Source of the DNA: Sphagnum magellanicum
Taxonomy: Eukaryota > Streptophyta > Sphagnopsida > Sphagnales > Sphagnaceae
Direction: 5' to 3'
Length of the DNA stretch: 64,000 nucleotides
NCBI GenBank assembly: GCA_021904315.1
Contig: CM038917.1
Span: forward strand, 6,866,041-6,930,040
Part shown: positions 1-12,773 of the stretch, piece by piece
Numbering within the stretch: position 1 is the first letter of the stretch
Layout: the number at the start of each line of letters is the position of its first letter
Notes under the pieces: model-generated
What the model saw: the letters and a program-made list of their open reading frames with translations, nothing else
What the model was told of the DNA's origin: nothing
Databases searched by the model: none
Position numbers and translations under genes: made by a program

Positions 1-2640
1 TAATGAAATTGTGATAATAACTTAAAATATGATGTACCAAAATGATTTTAAAAAATTTGTTTAAGAAATCAATTTCATGAACAATGTTAAGCAATTCAAA
101 AAATATTGTCACGGATGCATGTCACCCCCCCCACCCAATTGTTGTCAACAACATTATATATTTACTTCATGGAAAATTGGGGTGTTTTGAAAATAAATAA
201 TTACAAAAAAAACCCCATTGTCATCTATGATAGCAGGTTGTTTGAAAAAAACTAATTAAAGTGCCTAAAGATGAGTTTTAGTTTATTCCAAAAATCCATT
301 ATTATTAATAGCATTATGTAATTTATAAATGTTTAAAACATCCAAAACCAATTGTTGTCAACAATATTGGTTAAATTTGACAAAAATCATGGCACCTTTA
401 ATGAATAATGAAAAAAAACCCATTGTTGCCAATGATAGTTATACATAGGTTGGAAAGAAGTTGTGGCATCTTTAAAGGAAGGGGAGGAAAAAACCTAGTA
501 TCGTCAATGACACTGGGTCAGTTTGCTCGAAAAAAATATTTAAAATTTTAAATTAAAAAAAATTAAAAATGACTATGGGGTGGATGTTAGCATAGTAATG
601 GTAATATAATTAATTAAAAAAATTAATGATGGCATTTTAAACAATAGCCATGAAATAAATCTATAATGAATTTACATTATTTATTCAACAAATGTTATAT
701 CATATATAATTAGATTGTGTTTCATGAAACTCTAGTTAATGAAAATTATGGGAAAAAAATTATCCATAAAAATTTAGCAATAAAATAAAACATTCATCCA
801 TAATGAGGATGAATGTTTACATTCATTCCCATGTTTGCTTCTAGGTTTACTAGGACAACATTCATTTTGCAGTTAAATTCTTGGGTTTCATTTGCATGTG
901 TATAAGGGAAAAAACATTTTACCATCCCAAGTTCCAACTTTAGGCTCTAAGCTTAGGCTCCAAGCTCATGCAGTAGCTTGCCTCTTTATTTTTGTAGTTT
1001 TGATAAAATGTAATAACATAATGTCTTTTTATTTTTATTGTCACATCACAAAAAGTAGCATTATAGTCACCCTATAATCACATGCTTTCATGACTAGTTT
1101 CAATCACAGTAGTCATATCAGTCAACATTAACAACTCCATGTGAATGCCAAACTTGCCATATTACTAGTGTGAAAGCCATACTTTTGTAATAGTGGTAAC
1201 ATGTTTGAACCTAAAAGCTACATGTGAACATGTTAAGTACCCTATTATAGCTTAGGATAGATTACAATTAATTAAATTATAATACACATTTTTTGAATAA
1301 ATGACAAATTGCCACATGTTTTATGGGCGGTTTCCACATCATATTAACCATCATCCATGGCAATGAATGAGAATTTTTGGTTTAGTCATAAGGTTTTTAA
1401 CTGCACTTCAACTTCATGGAAATGTCATGTCTTTTATGTTTAATTGTCTTATGTCACTTGTCTAAGGCAACTAGGGGTATTTCTAATTGCAATTGTCCAT
1501 TACAATTACAAATGAGTTGCCAACTCAGTTGTTGATTTTCAAATTTTTCTAGTGTTACTATTGTTTATTTGCGTGCTTATTGCCATAATTGTCTTGTTAT
1601 TAATCTTTTATCATCACCTTATTTGCTTGGTTGCCTACCAACCCATCTTATTTGCTCCCATAACTTTTTGCAATTGAGCTTTTCCACCCCCACTTTTCTT
1701 ACTTACATGCCTATTGCCATAATGACGAAAAAACAATATATCCCACAAACGCCAATTCAAAATTTGCTACCTTCAACAATTGTTTCTTTAGATGCAAATA
1801 ATAGAAGTTTGTTTAGAAAATCAATTTTGTAAATTACCTATAATAGTTTGTTAGAGAATGGTGTTCAATTATAGTAGGTTTAAAATGGATGGTGTAAGAT
1901 GGTGCAATACTAAACGAACCTGACAACCTCTTGCTAACAATGCTAATCTATTCGTAAAACAGTTCCACACACATCAACTCAAAATCTCAAAGCAATTGGC
2001 AATAGTATGAAGGGTCATTGATCACTGATTAGATTGGTTGTAAAATAATGCACACAATATCTAAAGCCAATTGCATACCTTGTTGTTACAATATAATTTC
2101 AACCTAGTTCTTTTTGCTTGAGTCTAGCTTGTTGTTTTAATCCTAATGTTCTTCCACTAGTTGAAGCTATTATGCATCCACTTAATGTTACAACTCCAAT
2201 TTAGGTAGAACTATGTTGTAAATAATTTTCAATGATTGTTGTAATTGTTGGATTGACATTAATTTTTTCAATCTTTAGAATGAATGTGAAAAGAGGAGTT
2301 ACTGCATTAGTCTCCAAAGTTGATACATAAAAAATCATATGAATGCTTTTGTAATTCTAATTTTTTCCTAACCTTTAATATTATTTCTTTCATGTCTTGC
2401 ACTTGCATCCAAGCTTAATGGGTCCACCCACAAATTTGAGGTTTAAGGTTTTTCATCTTGAAATTAATGTGTGGCTTTTGTCCATCATAGATTTGCTATT
2501 TGATAACATATGTAGTTCATTTGTTAAAATTGACCTTGAGAGCATGTTTCAAAGCTTTTTGTATGATAATATCTATAGGTTACAATTCACTAGTACAAAT
2601 ACTTAAAACTGGCTGTTTCCACTGAAACCTGAATAATTGC
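1..2640. other. AT-rich intergenic DNA
   Basis: No gene is supported. The first 550 bases hold two degenerate copies, about 214 bases apart, of a block centred on the palindrome-like motif attgttgtcaaca (137-152 and 351-364), each followed about 70 bases later by an 'aaacccattgt' motif. Short ORFs here show no protein-like features. Confidence 0.5.
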
Positions 2641-2941
2641 TTTTCTTTTATCTTGTGGATAGGAGCACAGATGGGATGTCTGGAGCCATGGATATCTGTT
2701 ATCTCATGGCTGGTATGGCCTGAGGGGGTTGGTGGCAGTTGAAGGGGAAGGGGAAGAGAGAAAGGAGAGAGGGGGGAGCAGTTAGGCTGCTGCTGCAGCA
2801 GCAGCAGCACTTAGCATTGCAGAGTGCAGGTAGTTGTTGCTGCCTTCTGGGATTCCCCTCTTTCTCGCACCTGCTTCCCTTCCAGCCCCACAACTCCCCT
2901 GTCTCCTTCTTCACAGATCCAAGTTCACAAGTTTCAGCCTT

Positions 2942-2964
2942 TCTCTCTCTCTCTCTCTCTCTCA
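2942..2964. repeat. (CT)n microsatellite in a pyrimidine-rich tract
   Basis: About eleven CT units sit in a pyrimidine-rich tract of roughly 150 bases. Such tracts are common in plant 5' leaders, and this one lies 280 bases upstream of a possible gene start. Confidence 0.85.
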
Positions 2965-3246
2965 CCCCATCACAAACTCTTGCTTCCATTCTATATGTCT
3001 CCATCTTTGCACCTGCCACTGACTTTACAGCACCCAATTGATAGTAGCTACAGTGTTTATCTCCCTGGACCTTCTGAAACCCAAGTTTCAAGTTTCTTCT
3101 GTTGATCTGCTTTCTCTTTTGGGTACTTGAGTACTGTGTCAGTGTCACTGTACTCGTCATCATGGAGAAATCTGGGATGAGACCGATGCCCACATGCGCA
3201 CTTCAACCAAGACTCTGACGCCAGATTTTTATTCTTCTTCTGTACA

Positions 3247-3398
3247 ATGAAGGACAATTATGAGGAGCTGACCTTGGATTTCGAAGTGCTGTCTTGATCT
3301 CTGATCCTTTCTTGCACAATTTTGCTGCAACTGCAGGTTTCAGAAAGCCGCTATTGGACAAATGAAGAACGGCAAAGATTGAGAAAGGCTATAAAGAC
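3247..3398 (+). CDS. Possible first exons of a MYB/SANT-like gene (fragment)
   Basis: An ATG at 3247 opens 13 codons that end at a GT donor (after 3285). After a 51-base gap ending in ctgcag, a 62-base exon (3337-3398) continues in the same phase and ends before gtaggc. It reads ESRYWTNEERQRLRKAIKT, which resembles the first helix of a SANT/MYB repeat: an aromatic-Trp-Thr start, an acidic pair, then a basic helix. A long pyrimidine-rich leader lies upstream. No exon with the rest of a MYB repeat was found downstream; the next plausible acceptor (about 3464) soon reaches a stop. A 51-base intron is short for a plant. This may be a captured or decayed gene start, and the family call is tentative. 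Confidence 0.3.
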
Positions 3399-3479
3399 GT
3401 AGGCATGCTTTTGTCTTCAAATCCTGCAACATTTTTGAATTTGAAGCCAATTTCTCTCTTTAGAGTATGTCAAGCTCCA

Positions 3480-5786
3480 GAGAACTAAGGAACTTCTCTA
3501 CTGTGACTGAAACTAAGGAGAGCCTTAAAACCCAAACCCCGAAATATGTGTGTGATCTCTTCTGTACGAGTCCTGTAGTTTTGGCACAGATTTTGCTGCA
3601 ATTGCCAAGTTTGTTGGAACCTGCAAACACTTGAACGATGTTTGAATGTTCCTATTTGATCCCATCAAAAAATTCCTAACTTTTGTGAACATTTCAATAG
3701 TCAATTAGGCATACAAGCTTTTAATTTGCTTGTAAGTTGAGCTATTGAATTTAATTCTATCTAGTTGTCTTTAGTGTTGATTATTGATTCTCATTAAATG
3801 TAAAATCTCGAATGAAGTTAATCCATTTCATTTTTCCATCATTTGAAGGTGGTAAACACCCCTAGGTTCAACTTGTGAATACAACCCAAGAAGGTAATAA
3901 ATATTCATTTACAATTGTAGAGATTGCCATAGCGACTTGTCTCTTGTTCTCCACCCCTAATACTTAATTGTGTTCTATACCTTTGTTTTCCTAGGTCCTT
4001 TTTCCAACTATCAAAACAAGATGCACCTTGGAAGAATGGAATAAACTTTAACTAGGTAAGTTATTTTGTGCACCATGTTTCTATCAATTTGCTAACATTT
4101 TGCTAGTTGTTATGGTTGCCATGTAGGAAGACCAATTCATGAAATGTTTTAATAATTGCTTGGTCCATTTTCTAGTGACAATAAAACCTCCATGAAGATC
4201 ATTCTGGAAAGTCTTAGCAGCAAATTTGAAATCCACCAGACCTTTTTAAATTGGTTGAACTATAGAGGTAATAAGGATTGTTTAATAAAATGTAAACAAT
4301 CAATCATGAGCCACACCCACCCCTTTAGGCCACTACATTTTATTATTTCAAAAATATTCTTAGATTTTTTTAATATCTTTTTATAAATATTTTATAAATT
4401 CATTTAAAAAATATTGTTATGCTAAGGTTTACATAAAAAATTGTCAAAAATGTGTCATTTTCAAATCTTTTCAAATTTTGTGTTGGGCATTTTTATTGTT
4501 TAAAATTCTTAGTTAATTTTTTTTTTTAAAAGATAATTTTTATTCATTAGATTGATTTCAAAATTTTAGGATATGTATATATAGAAAAAAAGTAGTATAA
4601 TTTTTTTTAAAAATTAAAAAAAAAAAAACACTCAAAACTAAATTGCTTTGATACATATTAACAAAACAACACTTGACACTTCTCATCTTCTACAACATTA
4701 TCACAATTGTGCTAATTAAATAGACTGATTAACACACTCTATTGCAGCTTTTCAATCCCCATTTCTACTTTCAGAAGCATCTACATCAAAAACAAAACTA
4801 AGCATGGCACTGTGAACCTTATGCTATTTTTTGCATCTTTCCCTCCCTCTCAACTCATGTGCAAGCAAAGCCCTTTACAAAAGGGTAGCCAAACCTTGAG
4901 AAATAAAGTTAAAAATAAACCTCAAGAAATTAAAAAATCCCCAAATTTATAAAATTAAGAAATAATTTTAGTCAATATTGATAGAGTAAATATATACATA
5001 TTAATACATGGTTTTACATCATTGCCAAATATTTAAAATTTGAATAATATGCTACTAAATATTTCCCAAAAAAATTGGTCAAAACTGATTTTGAAAAATA
5101 ACATAATTATTCTTAAATAAAGTTTCGATAGTATCGCATAATCCATAACGTGTCTCAAACCGAGAAACATCCATCTATACTTCTCCATCATAATCTCTAT
5201 AAGTAAAAAATAATACTTTTGAACTACCATATTTCAATTCCATTATGCTTAGGGTTGAAGATAGTGAAGGGAGAGATATAAGGAGGCTAAACTTGAACTT
5301 TAAATATCAAGATAATTGAAAGAGGGAAGAAAAAGGAGCTACAAGTGTTGTTAATGCATTGTAGGTTCAGTAGAGTAATTATGCCATGGCATAGAATGAA
5401 AAGTACAAAGAGAGATGGACCCCTCAAACTTGCAAGTAGGGTTGATTTAGCATTTTCTAAACACATTTCAACACTCTTTAGAAATTTCAAGTGGGGCTCA
5501 TTTTGGGCCAATTTGGATACAACTTAGCAATTTCACTATTTTAAAATCTCAAGACATAACTTTCAAGTGGGGTTGATTCCGGGTGGATTAGAATACAACA
5601 TAGCAAAATTTTCTAGAAATTCTAGAGAAATTTCTATGCTTGAATTTGAAAGGGGACTCTGCAAATTTGGAGTGGAGTGTGTAGTGACAGTTTTTGAAGA
5701 TGAGGATTAATAATTTTTGCCTTATAAAATCATGGTTTTGCAGGAGCATAATTTTTTTTTATACAAATGATTTTTCTAGCTTAAAA
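3480..5786. other. Intergenic DNA, no gene seen
   Basis: AT-rich, with long A and T runs around 4500-4630. No ORF shows family features and no repeat with clear ends was found. Confidence 0.5.
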
Positions 5787-5788
5787 TA

Positions 5789-6478
5789 CAATAAACCCTC
5801 TTTATAATCATGCCCTTGGTGATCATTTTTTTTGTGACACTAATGAATTGTGATTTAAACATGTATAATCACCTTCCATATAAACCCTTACAAGATCGTG
5901 ACTATAGGCCCAAAAAAAAAAACTTTACAAAATAGATCTTTTATGGTAGAATAAATTGGTGTCAATCGTTTAAATTTTTTACATGGGTTATTCTAAGCTC
6001 TACTATGCATCATTAGACTTGAAGAAGATTGTCATTTTGGACTATTTTAATGTTATGATTTACATTGAATTTGAGCTCCTTAACTATTAGCTTGTGTATT
6101 TTGTCAACTAGATTTTTTCAATTAAGTTTTTTTTGTTTTCTTGACAAGTTCGCACATCTTTGCTTGTCTACATTAGAAAGTTGTTTTTTTTTTTCCTTTT
6201 CAACTAGATTCATTGTTGTAGTTTGCACAACTTGAACACAAAACAACACTAAGAACGCCAAAAGGAACTTCAATTTACAAAGCCCTAATATTTGCTCTAA
6301 ATTTCCCCTATTATAATCACATTTACAAAAAAAAATTAATAAATATTTTGTGCTACTGACGAATGTGATAATGACTCTAAAAAATGGTGTTTCTTATTAA
6401 ACTAGATGGTTACCAAGAAATGTGTGACACAAACCAAAATGTGACTAAAATAGATGTGATTATAAAGGGGGTTTATTG
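5789..6478. mobile_element. TA-flanked MITE with about 22-bp terminal inverted repeats
   Basis: The left end (CAATAAACCCTCTTTATAATC, from 5789) is matched in reverse complement by the right end (ending GGGGGTTTATTG at 6478) with one mismatch. TA dinucleotides border both ends, as expected for Tc1/mariner (Stowaway-like) insertion. The interior of about 690 bases codes for nothing, so this is a non-autonomous element. Confidence 0.65.
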
Positions 6479-6544
6479 TATATAATATACATGTAGGGTT
6501 GATGAGAGACCTTGAATGCAATCATCTTTCAAGCAATATCTTAC

Positions 6545-6850
6545 TCATGCAGGCTATGCTGTTGGCCAAGTGTGAACTTGCTACTTCTCAACTATTTTTT
6601 TGTTTCGAAGTTGTTTTTTTGTAATTTAATTGATTTTTTTAGCAATAAAAATTACTCAAAATTCAATATCCCTCTCACTTTAGTTCTAAAAGTTTTCACA
6701 TCACATTCCTTAAATCCTACTCATTGAGGGCTTTCTAACAATACCAAGAGTGCACTAAGATTCTTCTATAATTTTTACTTTTGATTTAAATAAATTTTCA
6801 ATGAATTTTTTTTTCAATACTCAATAACTTCTCCATGGTAGGCTGAAACA
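6545..6850. repeat. Dispersed repeat family R1, copy 1
   Basis: Starts near 'gttggccaagtgtgaac' and includes 'actcaaaattcaatat', 'tttctaacaataccaagag' and a closing 'ttctccatggtaggctgaaac'. The same ordered motifs recur at 23210-23560 and 23700-24110. No terminal repeats or coding content identify its class. Confidence 0.5.
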
Positions 6851-8107
6851 TTATGAAACCAATTGGGTCGTTCAGAAAGACCCAGAGGGTATTCACCAAG
6901 ATGATACTCAGGTTAACAAAATGAACCCTGTGTAGGCGATACTAGTAACCCTGGACTCCAGTTCTCAACTAGGTTCTAGGGACATAGGGTACCTAAGGGT
7001 AGGGTTTAGGCTATTTGGAAACTTACAAAGTATCTCAAGCTGATTCGTGTTCTGGCCATATAAGTATTAAAAAAATTATAGAATAGTTTGTATTTTAAAA
7101 TAAACTTAAATACCACAACATTTCTAATTGCAAATTTATGAAAGATATGTTATTATATTATTAATCGACCAATATGAAAAAATTAAGAACAGATTGTGAA
7201 GGAGAGAAAAAAAAAGGAATCTTGAAGGGTATGAAAATTTTGAAAATTGAAAAATCATTGAGGTTCTTTGAAAAAAATAGTTTGAAAAAACTGGGGCAGC
7301 CGTCATTGAAAAAAAAAAGTGATACCCGCCCAACACTGGTTGTAACTCCTTGGTAGGCACTGTACACTTTGTAAGAAGAGTTTGCACTGGAGTGTAGGCT
7401 GCCAAAGAGGATGGATCTAGATGGATGGATGGATGTGGAAAATCCATAAGCCATAAATTCATGCATCTATCTATTATAGTTAAGTATTATGGATGTACAG
7501 AATGACTTTTCAAGCATATTATTCCTCAAGTCAAAGTGGGAGGAGGTTCAATATAGCTAGAAGTTATCAAATTTCAATGAGCAGTGCTTGAGAAACTCTC
7601 AGGGATAATTGCAGATCTGTTTTGTGCAATCAAAAAAATTTGGGAAAATACTCTTCAATGTCATGAGCACAAAAATGATTTCTTCCGAGTTGGTAATTTT
7701 TGTATCTTTGTTTCCTGGTAGAATATTGTGGGGTGATCAAACAAGCTGCTGTGCTGTACGTGCAATCAGTTAAAGATCAGATGTAGAATTTTTTGGGACC
7801 AAGCACCTTTTGGTGTATCCAGAATTTTTCTGTTGCAGAGGGACTTGCATAAATAATTGTGCACAGTTGTAGATCCAGAGCTTCTTATAACTGCACTCTG
7901 TCTTATCACAGTTTTAAGTATTTAGCTAATTAGCTGGAGAAGAATTCGTTCGTATGCAGTACTTGTCTCTGGCCTTAAAGAGAGACTTGATGCTCAAGAA
8001 CTGATCATACATCAAGTTGCAAGATCTCTATCTAGATGGATTAACATGCAAGGAGATGGTTAAACAGTTGAAGGATAATGTTGTTGGATCCAACACACAT
8101 GCAGCCC
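6851..8107. other. Intergenic DNA upstream of duplication copy A
   Basis: No supported gene. The overlapping minus-strand ORFs at 7136-7466 are low-complexity and Phe/Ser-rich, with no recognisable domain. Confidence 0.45.
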
Positions 8108-8868
8108 GTTCTGGAGCACAAATGTTTTGAATTCCAACTGATGTGTACAAGCTTGAATCAACACAGTTGCTGCTGCGAAGCTTGGTAGATTCACAGGTAC
8201 ATTCATGCAATCAGTCAGAGATGATCAGAAGAAGAAAGCCTGAACCAGCTACAATTTACAACAATGACAAGAATAATGTTCAGATGAAAGCACGCTTGCA
8301 CTTTACTGCAAAATTCAAATACAGCCAAGTCTAAGTCCTTACAACAATTGCACTGCAACATGATCTCTCTATATATGTTTACAAGAAAGAATCAAAAGAA
8401 ACCAGTTGAACCAGCAAATTCTATTCTTCTCTTCTTTTGTGTGTTAAGAACTGGACATGTATGACCCAAAAGTATTCATGAAGATTCTTACACAAGTTTG
8501 AACCCTCAAACTTTTCAAAACACATGCTGGCAAAAATCACTAAGAACATTCATGAAGCTCTCTCTAGAGTGTGTCAAAGTTTGACACATTCAATTTACTA
8601 CAATGTTACAATATGATCCTTGAATCTCTTGCAGCTGGCAAAAGTTCAGCACACTGCAATGTTAGATCAATTCATTAATGAAAAGTATGAATTTTATTGC
8701 AAGGTTCAAACTTCAAAAGTTCTATGGCTGCCAATGTAAATTTTTTTTTGAGATCCTACTAGAGATGAGCAACAACAACTGATCATCTCCTCCCTTGAGA
8801 GCTGCGGACTTGCACAAAAAAAGTGTCCCAGTACTGAACACATGCAGATCACTGTACTACAACACTGA

Positions 8869-11800
8869 TCAGAAACGGATACCCAAGCGGGGTGTGAAAG
8901 GAAGGCCTACAATGCGATCCACCCGCCTGCCATGCACACCAAGGAATGGGAACCTAGGAAGCCATGTCCAAGTGCCATCCACCAAGTGGTACATAACGGC
9001 CTCATTTCCTGAATCACTCATGAGGAAGATTCTACCACTCTGGTAGAAACAGTTCAAAGTGTGTTCTGAATTAGCTTGTTTGTTGGGAAGAAATACTTGC
9101 ACATTTGTATACATTGTGGAAACCAAGGTGGGCTCTTCTATCACTTCTTGCTGCAGTAGTCCGCTACGTACCACCTGCTCTGGTCCCGGCAGCTCATAGA
9201 TCGAAACCTCGCAGTTACAAATGTTGTCGACAAGGAAAACCCGGTCTTCGGACGCCACTAGATGGGGTAATGGCCGCCCCAGCTTCAGATCTTTCCACTG
9301 TTGGGGTTTGCGGAGGAGTGTTATCATGTTTCCCGTTTGCAGCACATATGCTACGCACACACCAGAGACGAAAGAGATCATGTAGAGCACGCCCTTGCAG
9401 TAAGCGCTCAAAACGGCTGGAACTTCAGTGTACGCCACCACTAGATTGACTCTGCGAGATGCGAATACCATCACGGGAAAGTCTTCGGTGGCCGGGACAT
9501 CCACAGGAGCACTCCATGCCTTGGTTCTGGAGTCGTAGATACGAAGCACGTTGTGGTACAGTCTCTCGGGTCTGCGTCCTGCTTCACGCTCGGGTTTCCG
9601 TTTGTGCCAGTTCGACAACCCCATAACAATGAGCTGAAAGCTTGCTGAGCTCTGCTCTCTCCAATCAGCTGGGTTGTTGTTGTTGTTGTTCCCAACAGCT
9701 AGTGGCGGCACCTCTATCATCTCATGTACAATTCCGTGGAATGTGCCATCTCTAGGAAGAACCATGAACTTCCTGTTGAACGGAGAACACATGATGTAAG
9801 CTGCGACACGCGGAGTGGTGTAGCAGATCACACCAGCACACGATCGCAGCGGCACTTTGGCATGAGGTGGTAGCCATGACAAATTGGGAGCTTGCTGCCA
9901 TGCAGTCAGACCCAGGTTGAATGTCATCCCCAGCCTGGTCCTAGGCTGCCGGCCCGTGCGGTTGGGGTAGAAAATTGGAGACTTTGCTGCCATTGTCTCT
10001 AACACTGGTGATAACATTTGGAAGTGAGAGTCCATCAACTCTCTGAAGTACTGTTTGTTCAAACAAGCACATATACTCAGATCTTTGAGCGACAGCATGC
10101 TCATGATTCTTACAACGCAGTCCTCCGAGAGCTGTGAAGCAGGAAAGCGTATCCTACGGAAGGTGTACACAGCAGTTCTTTGTCTCCGAGTCATGGTTTG
10201 CAGCTGGTGTGGAGGATCAATATCCGAACGCCTGAAATCCATCCACATAAGAAACACTTGAGGAAAGACTTCTAGGGTTTCAAACAATTGGAAGCATTAG
10301 CATCCACCACATGACTACTGCCCAAATTGCTCACTCCCACGATAAGAAAGAGATGATGCTCACATTGAGACTAGAAACTCGATTCTACGTGAAAATGTGT
10401 TTGTGGAAATTCAGGATGTTATATTGATGGGAGAGTACATGCAGTGATCATCACCTATTTACCTGCTGCTGGAGGCAATGTTGGAGGGATGCATTGGAAG
10501 GTATCTGAGATTAAGGAGTGCCTCTGCTACTTCAAGCTCGCACAACTCTATATCTAGTTTGCCCTTTCCCTTGTCAAGGTAAGACATTGGAGTTGCAGGG
10601 ATGGACGGTCTATTCTGCGAAGCTCTCAGATTGTCTACTGGCCGAACTGGTGGCCGAGGTGCAACAGACTGCGAACCTCTCGAATTGTCTACTGGCCGAG
10701 GTGGCCGGGGTACAGAAGGCAGCAGCTGGGTTGCCACGGGTGGACAGCCGGGTATAGAAGGCCGCTGCTGGGTTTGCACTGGGCGACGGACGGGTATAGA
10801 TCGCAGCTGCTGGGTTTGCACGGGTCGACGGACGGGTATAGGAGGCAGCTGCTGCGCTGGCCGGGGTGGCCGGATGGGTATAGGAGGGAGCTGATGGGTT
10901 TGCCGGGATGGCCGGAAGGGTAGAGAAGGTAGCTGATGGGTTGGCCGGGGCGGTATAGGAGGTAGCTGATGCCGGGATGGCCGGACGGGTATAGGAGGCA
11001 GCTGCTGAGATGGCCGGGGTGGTGGCCGGAGTGCAACAGGCAACTGGTCGGGCCGTTCAGTTAGCCATCTAGTCTCCTGACGTATTGGAACATTCCGAAA
11101 ACCCGTTATCGTGGTGGGTGCAACCGGTTCCGAGTTTCTGTACTGTGGATTCAGTCGACTAGATCGTGTCCGGACGCCAGTCCTGACACCAGTGGAAGCA
11201 GCAGTTGGGCGATATTGGACCCGCGGGACCACCTCATGAGCGAGTGGAGCTGAAGGACTCCTGTTCTGCTGCAGAGTCGATGATGATCGTAGCACTGGCC
11301 GATGTGCAGGAGCTGAAGGACTCCGGCTCTGCTGTAGAGTCGAAGATAACTCGCCGATGGCCATCAGCTGCATCCATCTCAGCCCACATTTCAGCTCGTA
11401 AGGCTGCATCGCCTTCAACATACTCTGCAGCCAGGAGTAGCATATGGAAATTTCGTAGTTCCGACATCTTCTTAGATCGGTTTCTGCAACTCCTGCAAAA
11501 CACAATCGATCAGGGATCTTAATTGAGGATGTATAACATACTTGCTGCAACTTGCACAACCATACAAAGCAACACATACATGACATCAGTTCATGTGATT
11601 TCCAGTTTATCGCCTCCAAACCAAATGCTTCCTGAAGACGACAAAAAAATGCACGCTCCTAGACGATGCATAGGATCCAATGCAAGGAAATGCAAGCTGG
11701 GCTATGACAAAACGGAAGGTCCCATAACTCATCGGCTAGCATTCGATCCTACAGCCCATCCATTGACATAACAAAGCATGTGCACTTCTACTGGTTACAT

Positions 11801-12773
11801 GACAACATGACAACAATGAGAAAAAAAGACGCATTGCCATGAGCATATACATAAATCACTACATATCATACCACAAACACATAGCTCACTTAAATCACTA
11901 CATATCATATCACATACACATAGCTGAGGCCGAATAGGAGAACCTCTGCAAGCACAGTACATCACTTCATGGGAAGATACATGCAGGAGCATCATACAGA
12001 AACAAGGACAGGAGAACCAACTCTGCAAGCAACCGTACACCACTTGGGACAATTGTACGAACATCATACAGAATAACAGTAGGTCGAGAACCTGTGGAAG
12101 CAACAGAAGACCACTCAAGGAAGGATACATACACGAGCATCATACACAAAGAACGATAGGAGCACCAGCTCTCCAAGCAACAGAAGAACATCAATTGCGA
12201 CAATAAACACACGAGTTTCATTCACAGCAACACGAGAATGTTGCAAGCAAGCAACAATGGATCACATCATAACTTGGGATGATACATGTACATGAACATC
12301 ATACAGAACAGTAACAATAGGAGAACCTCTGCAAGCAAGCAAACAAGCAACAGTAGATCACCTAAGGAGAAACTTGCACGAGCATAATACAGAACAACGA
12401 CAACAGGAGAACCTGTGTAAGCAACCGACCGACCGACCAACCAACAAACAGTAGATCACTTGGGAAGACACTTGCACGAGTACAATGCAGAACAAAAATT
12501 GGAGAACCAGCAGCTCTGCAAGCAACAACAACAGTTAACAACAGTTTGTATAAGATGACGATCACTTGGGATACTTGGAAGAGGATCATACAAAGCAGCA
12601 GCAATAACAACAGCAACACACTTGTTAGAGCGATGAGATACATGTATGAAAAACCATAGAATGATGCACAATATAAAGAGCGAGATACATGAAGCCGCAT
12701 GAAGGATTAAACTTTCTCAACGCATCAAGTAAGAAAACTCACCCCTGGTTGTCGATCGAGTACAACCATCCAT
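8869..12773 (-). CDS. Proline-rich/F-box protein, copy A (three-exon model)
   Basis: CDS exons on the minus strand: 12773-12743 (31 b, optional first exon), 11492-10463 and 10231-8869. The second exon appears to end in a stop, but that TAA lies inside a donor (CAG|GTAAAT). Splicing to TTTCAG|G at 10231 rebuilds an Arg codon and runs straight into the F-box frame. The model gives 807 residues. Its middle has about ten repeats of the type QLPPIPVRP. Then come a charged segment (KGKGKLDIELCELEVAEALL), an F-box at about 383-423 (FPASQLSEDCVVRIMSML) and about 380 residues resembling a kelch/galactose-oxidase propeller. By family, F-box proteins link substrates to SKP1-CUL1 ubiquitin ligases. The internal ATG at 11467, used in the copy B model, is out of frame here because of an 11-bp deletion near 11350, so copy A needs the ATG at 12773. 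If that exon is not used, copy A is broken. Confidence 0.65.
11493..12742 (-). other. First intron of copy A, holding a degenerate tandem array
   Basis: Bounded on the minus strand by G|GTGAGTTTTC at 12742 and TTTTGCAG|G at 11493. Between about 11930 and 12560 it contains at least seven degenerate copies (spacing about 70-95 b, with one wider gap) of a block with 'cacttgggaagatac', 'gagcatcatacagaac' and 'ggagaacctctgcaagcaa' (+ strand). Long minus-strand ORFs through the array are by-products of the repeat. Confidence 0.55.

Noticed and set aside
7136-7466. Overlapping ~100-residue minus-strand ORFs
   Set aside because: Phe/Ser-rich translations of low-complexity DNA; no conservation signal visible.
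10249-10287. F-box proteins starting at 10287 and 37230
   Set aside because: Those codons are TTG on the minus strand. The stretch is better read as the end of the intron before the F-box exon.
10459-11619. A separate proline-rich protein gene in copy A (and 37401-38462 in copy B)
   Set aside because: The stop lies in a consensus intron donor that joins in frame to the F-box exon in both copies.
11795-12700. Minus-strand Cys/Leu-rich ORFs (also 38858-39653)
   Set aside because: They are readings of the intron tandem array; their repeated peptides follow the DNA repeat.
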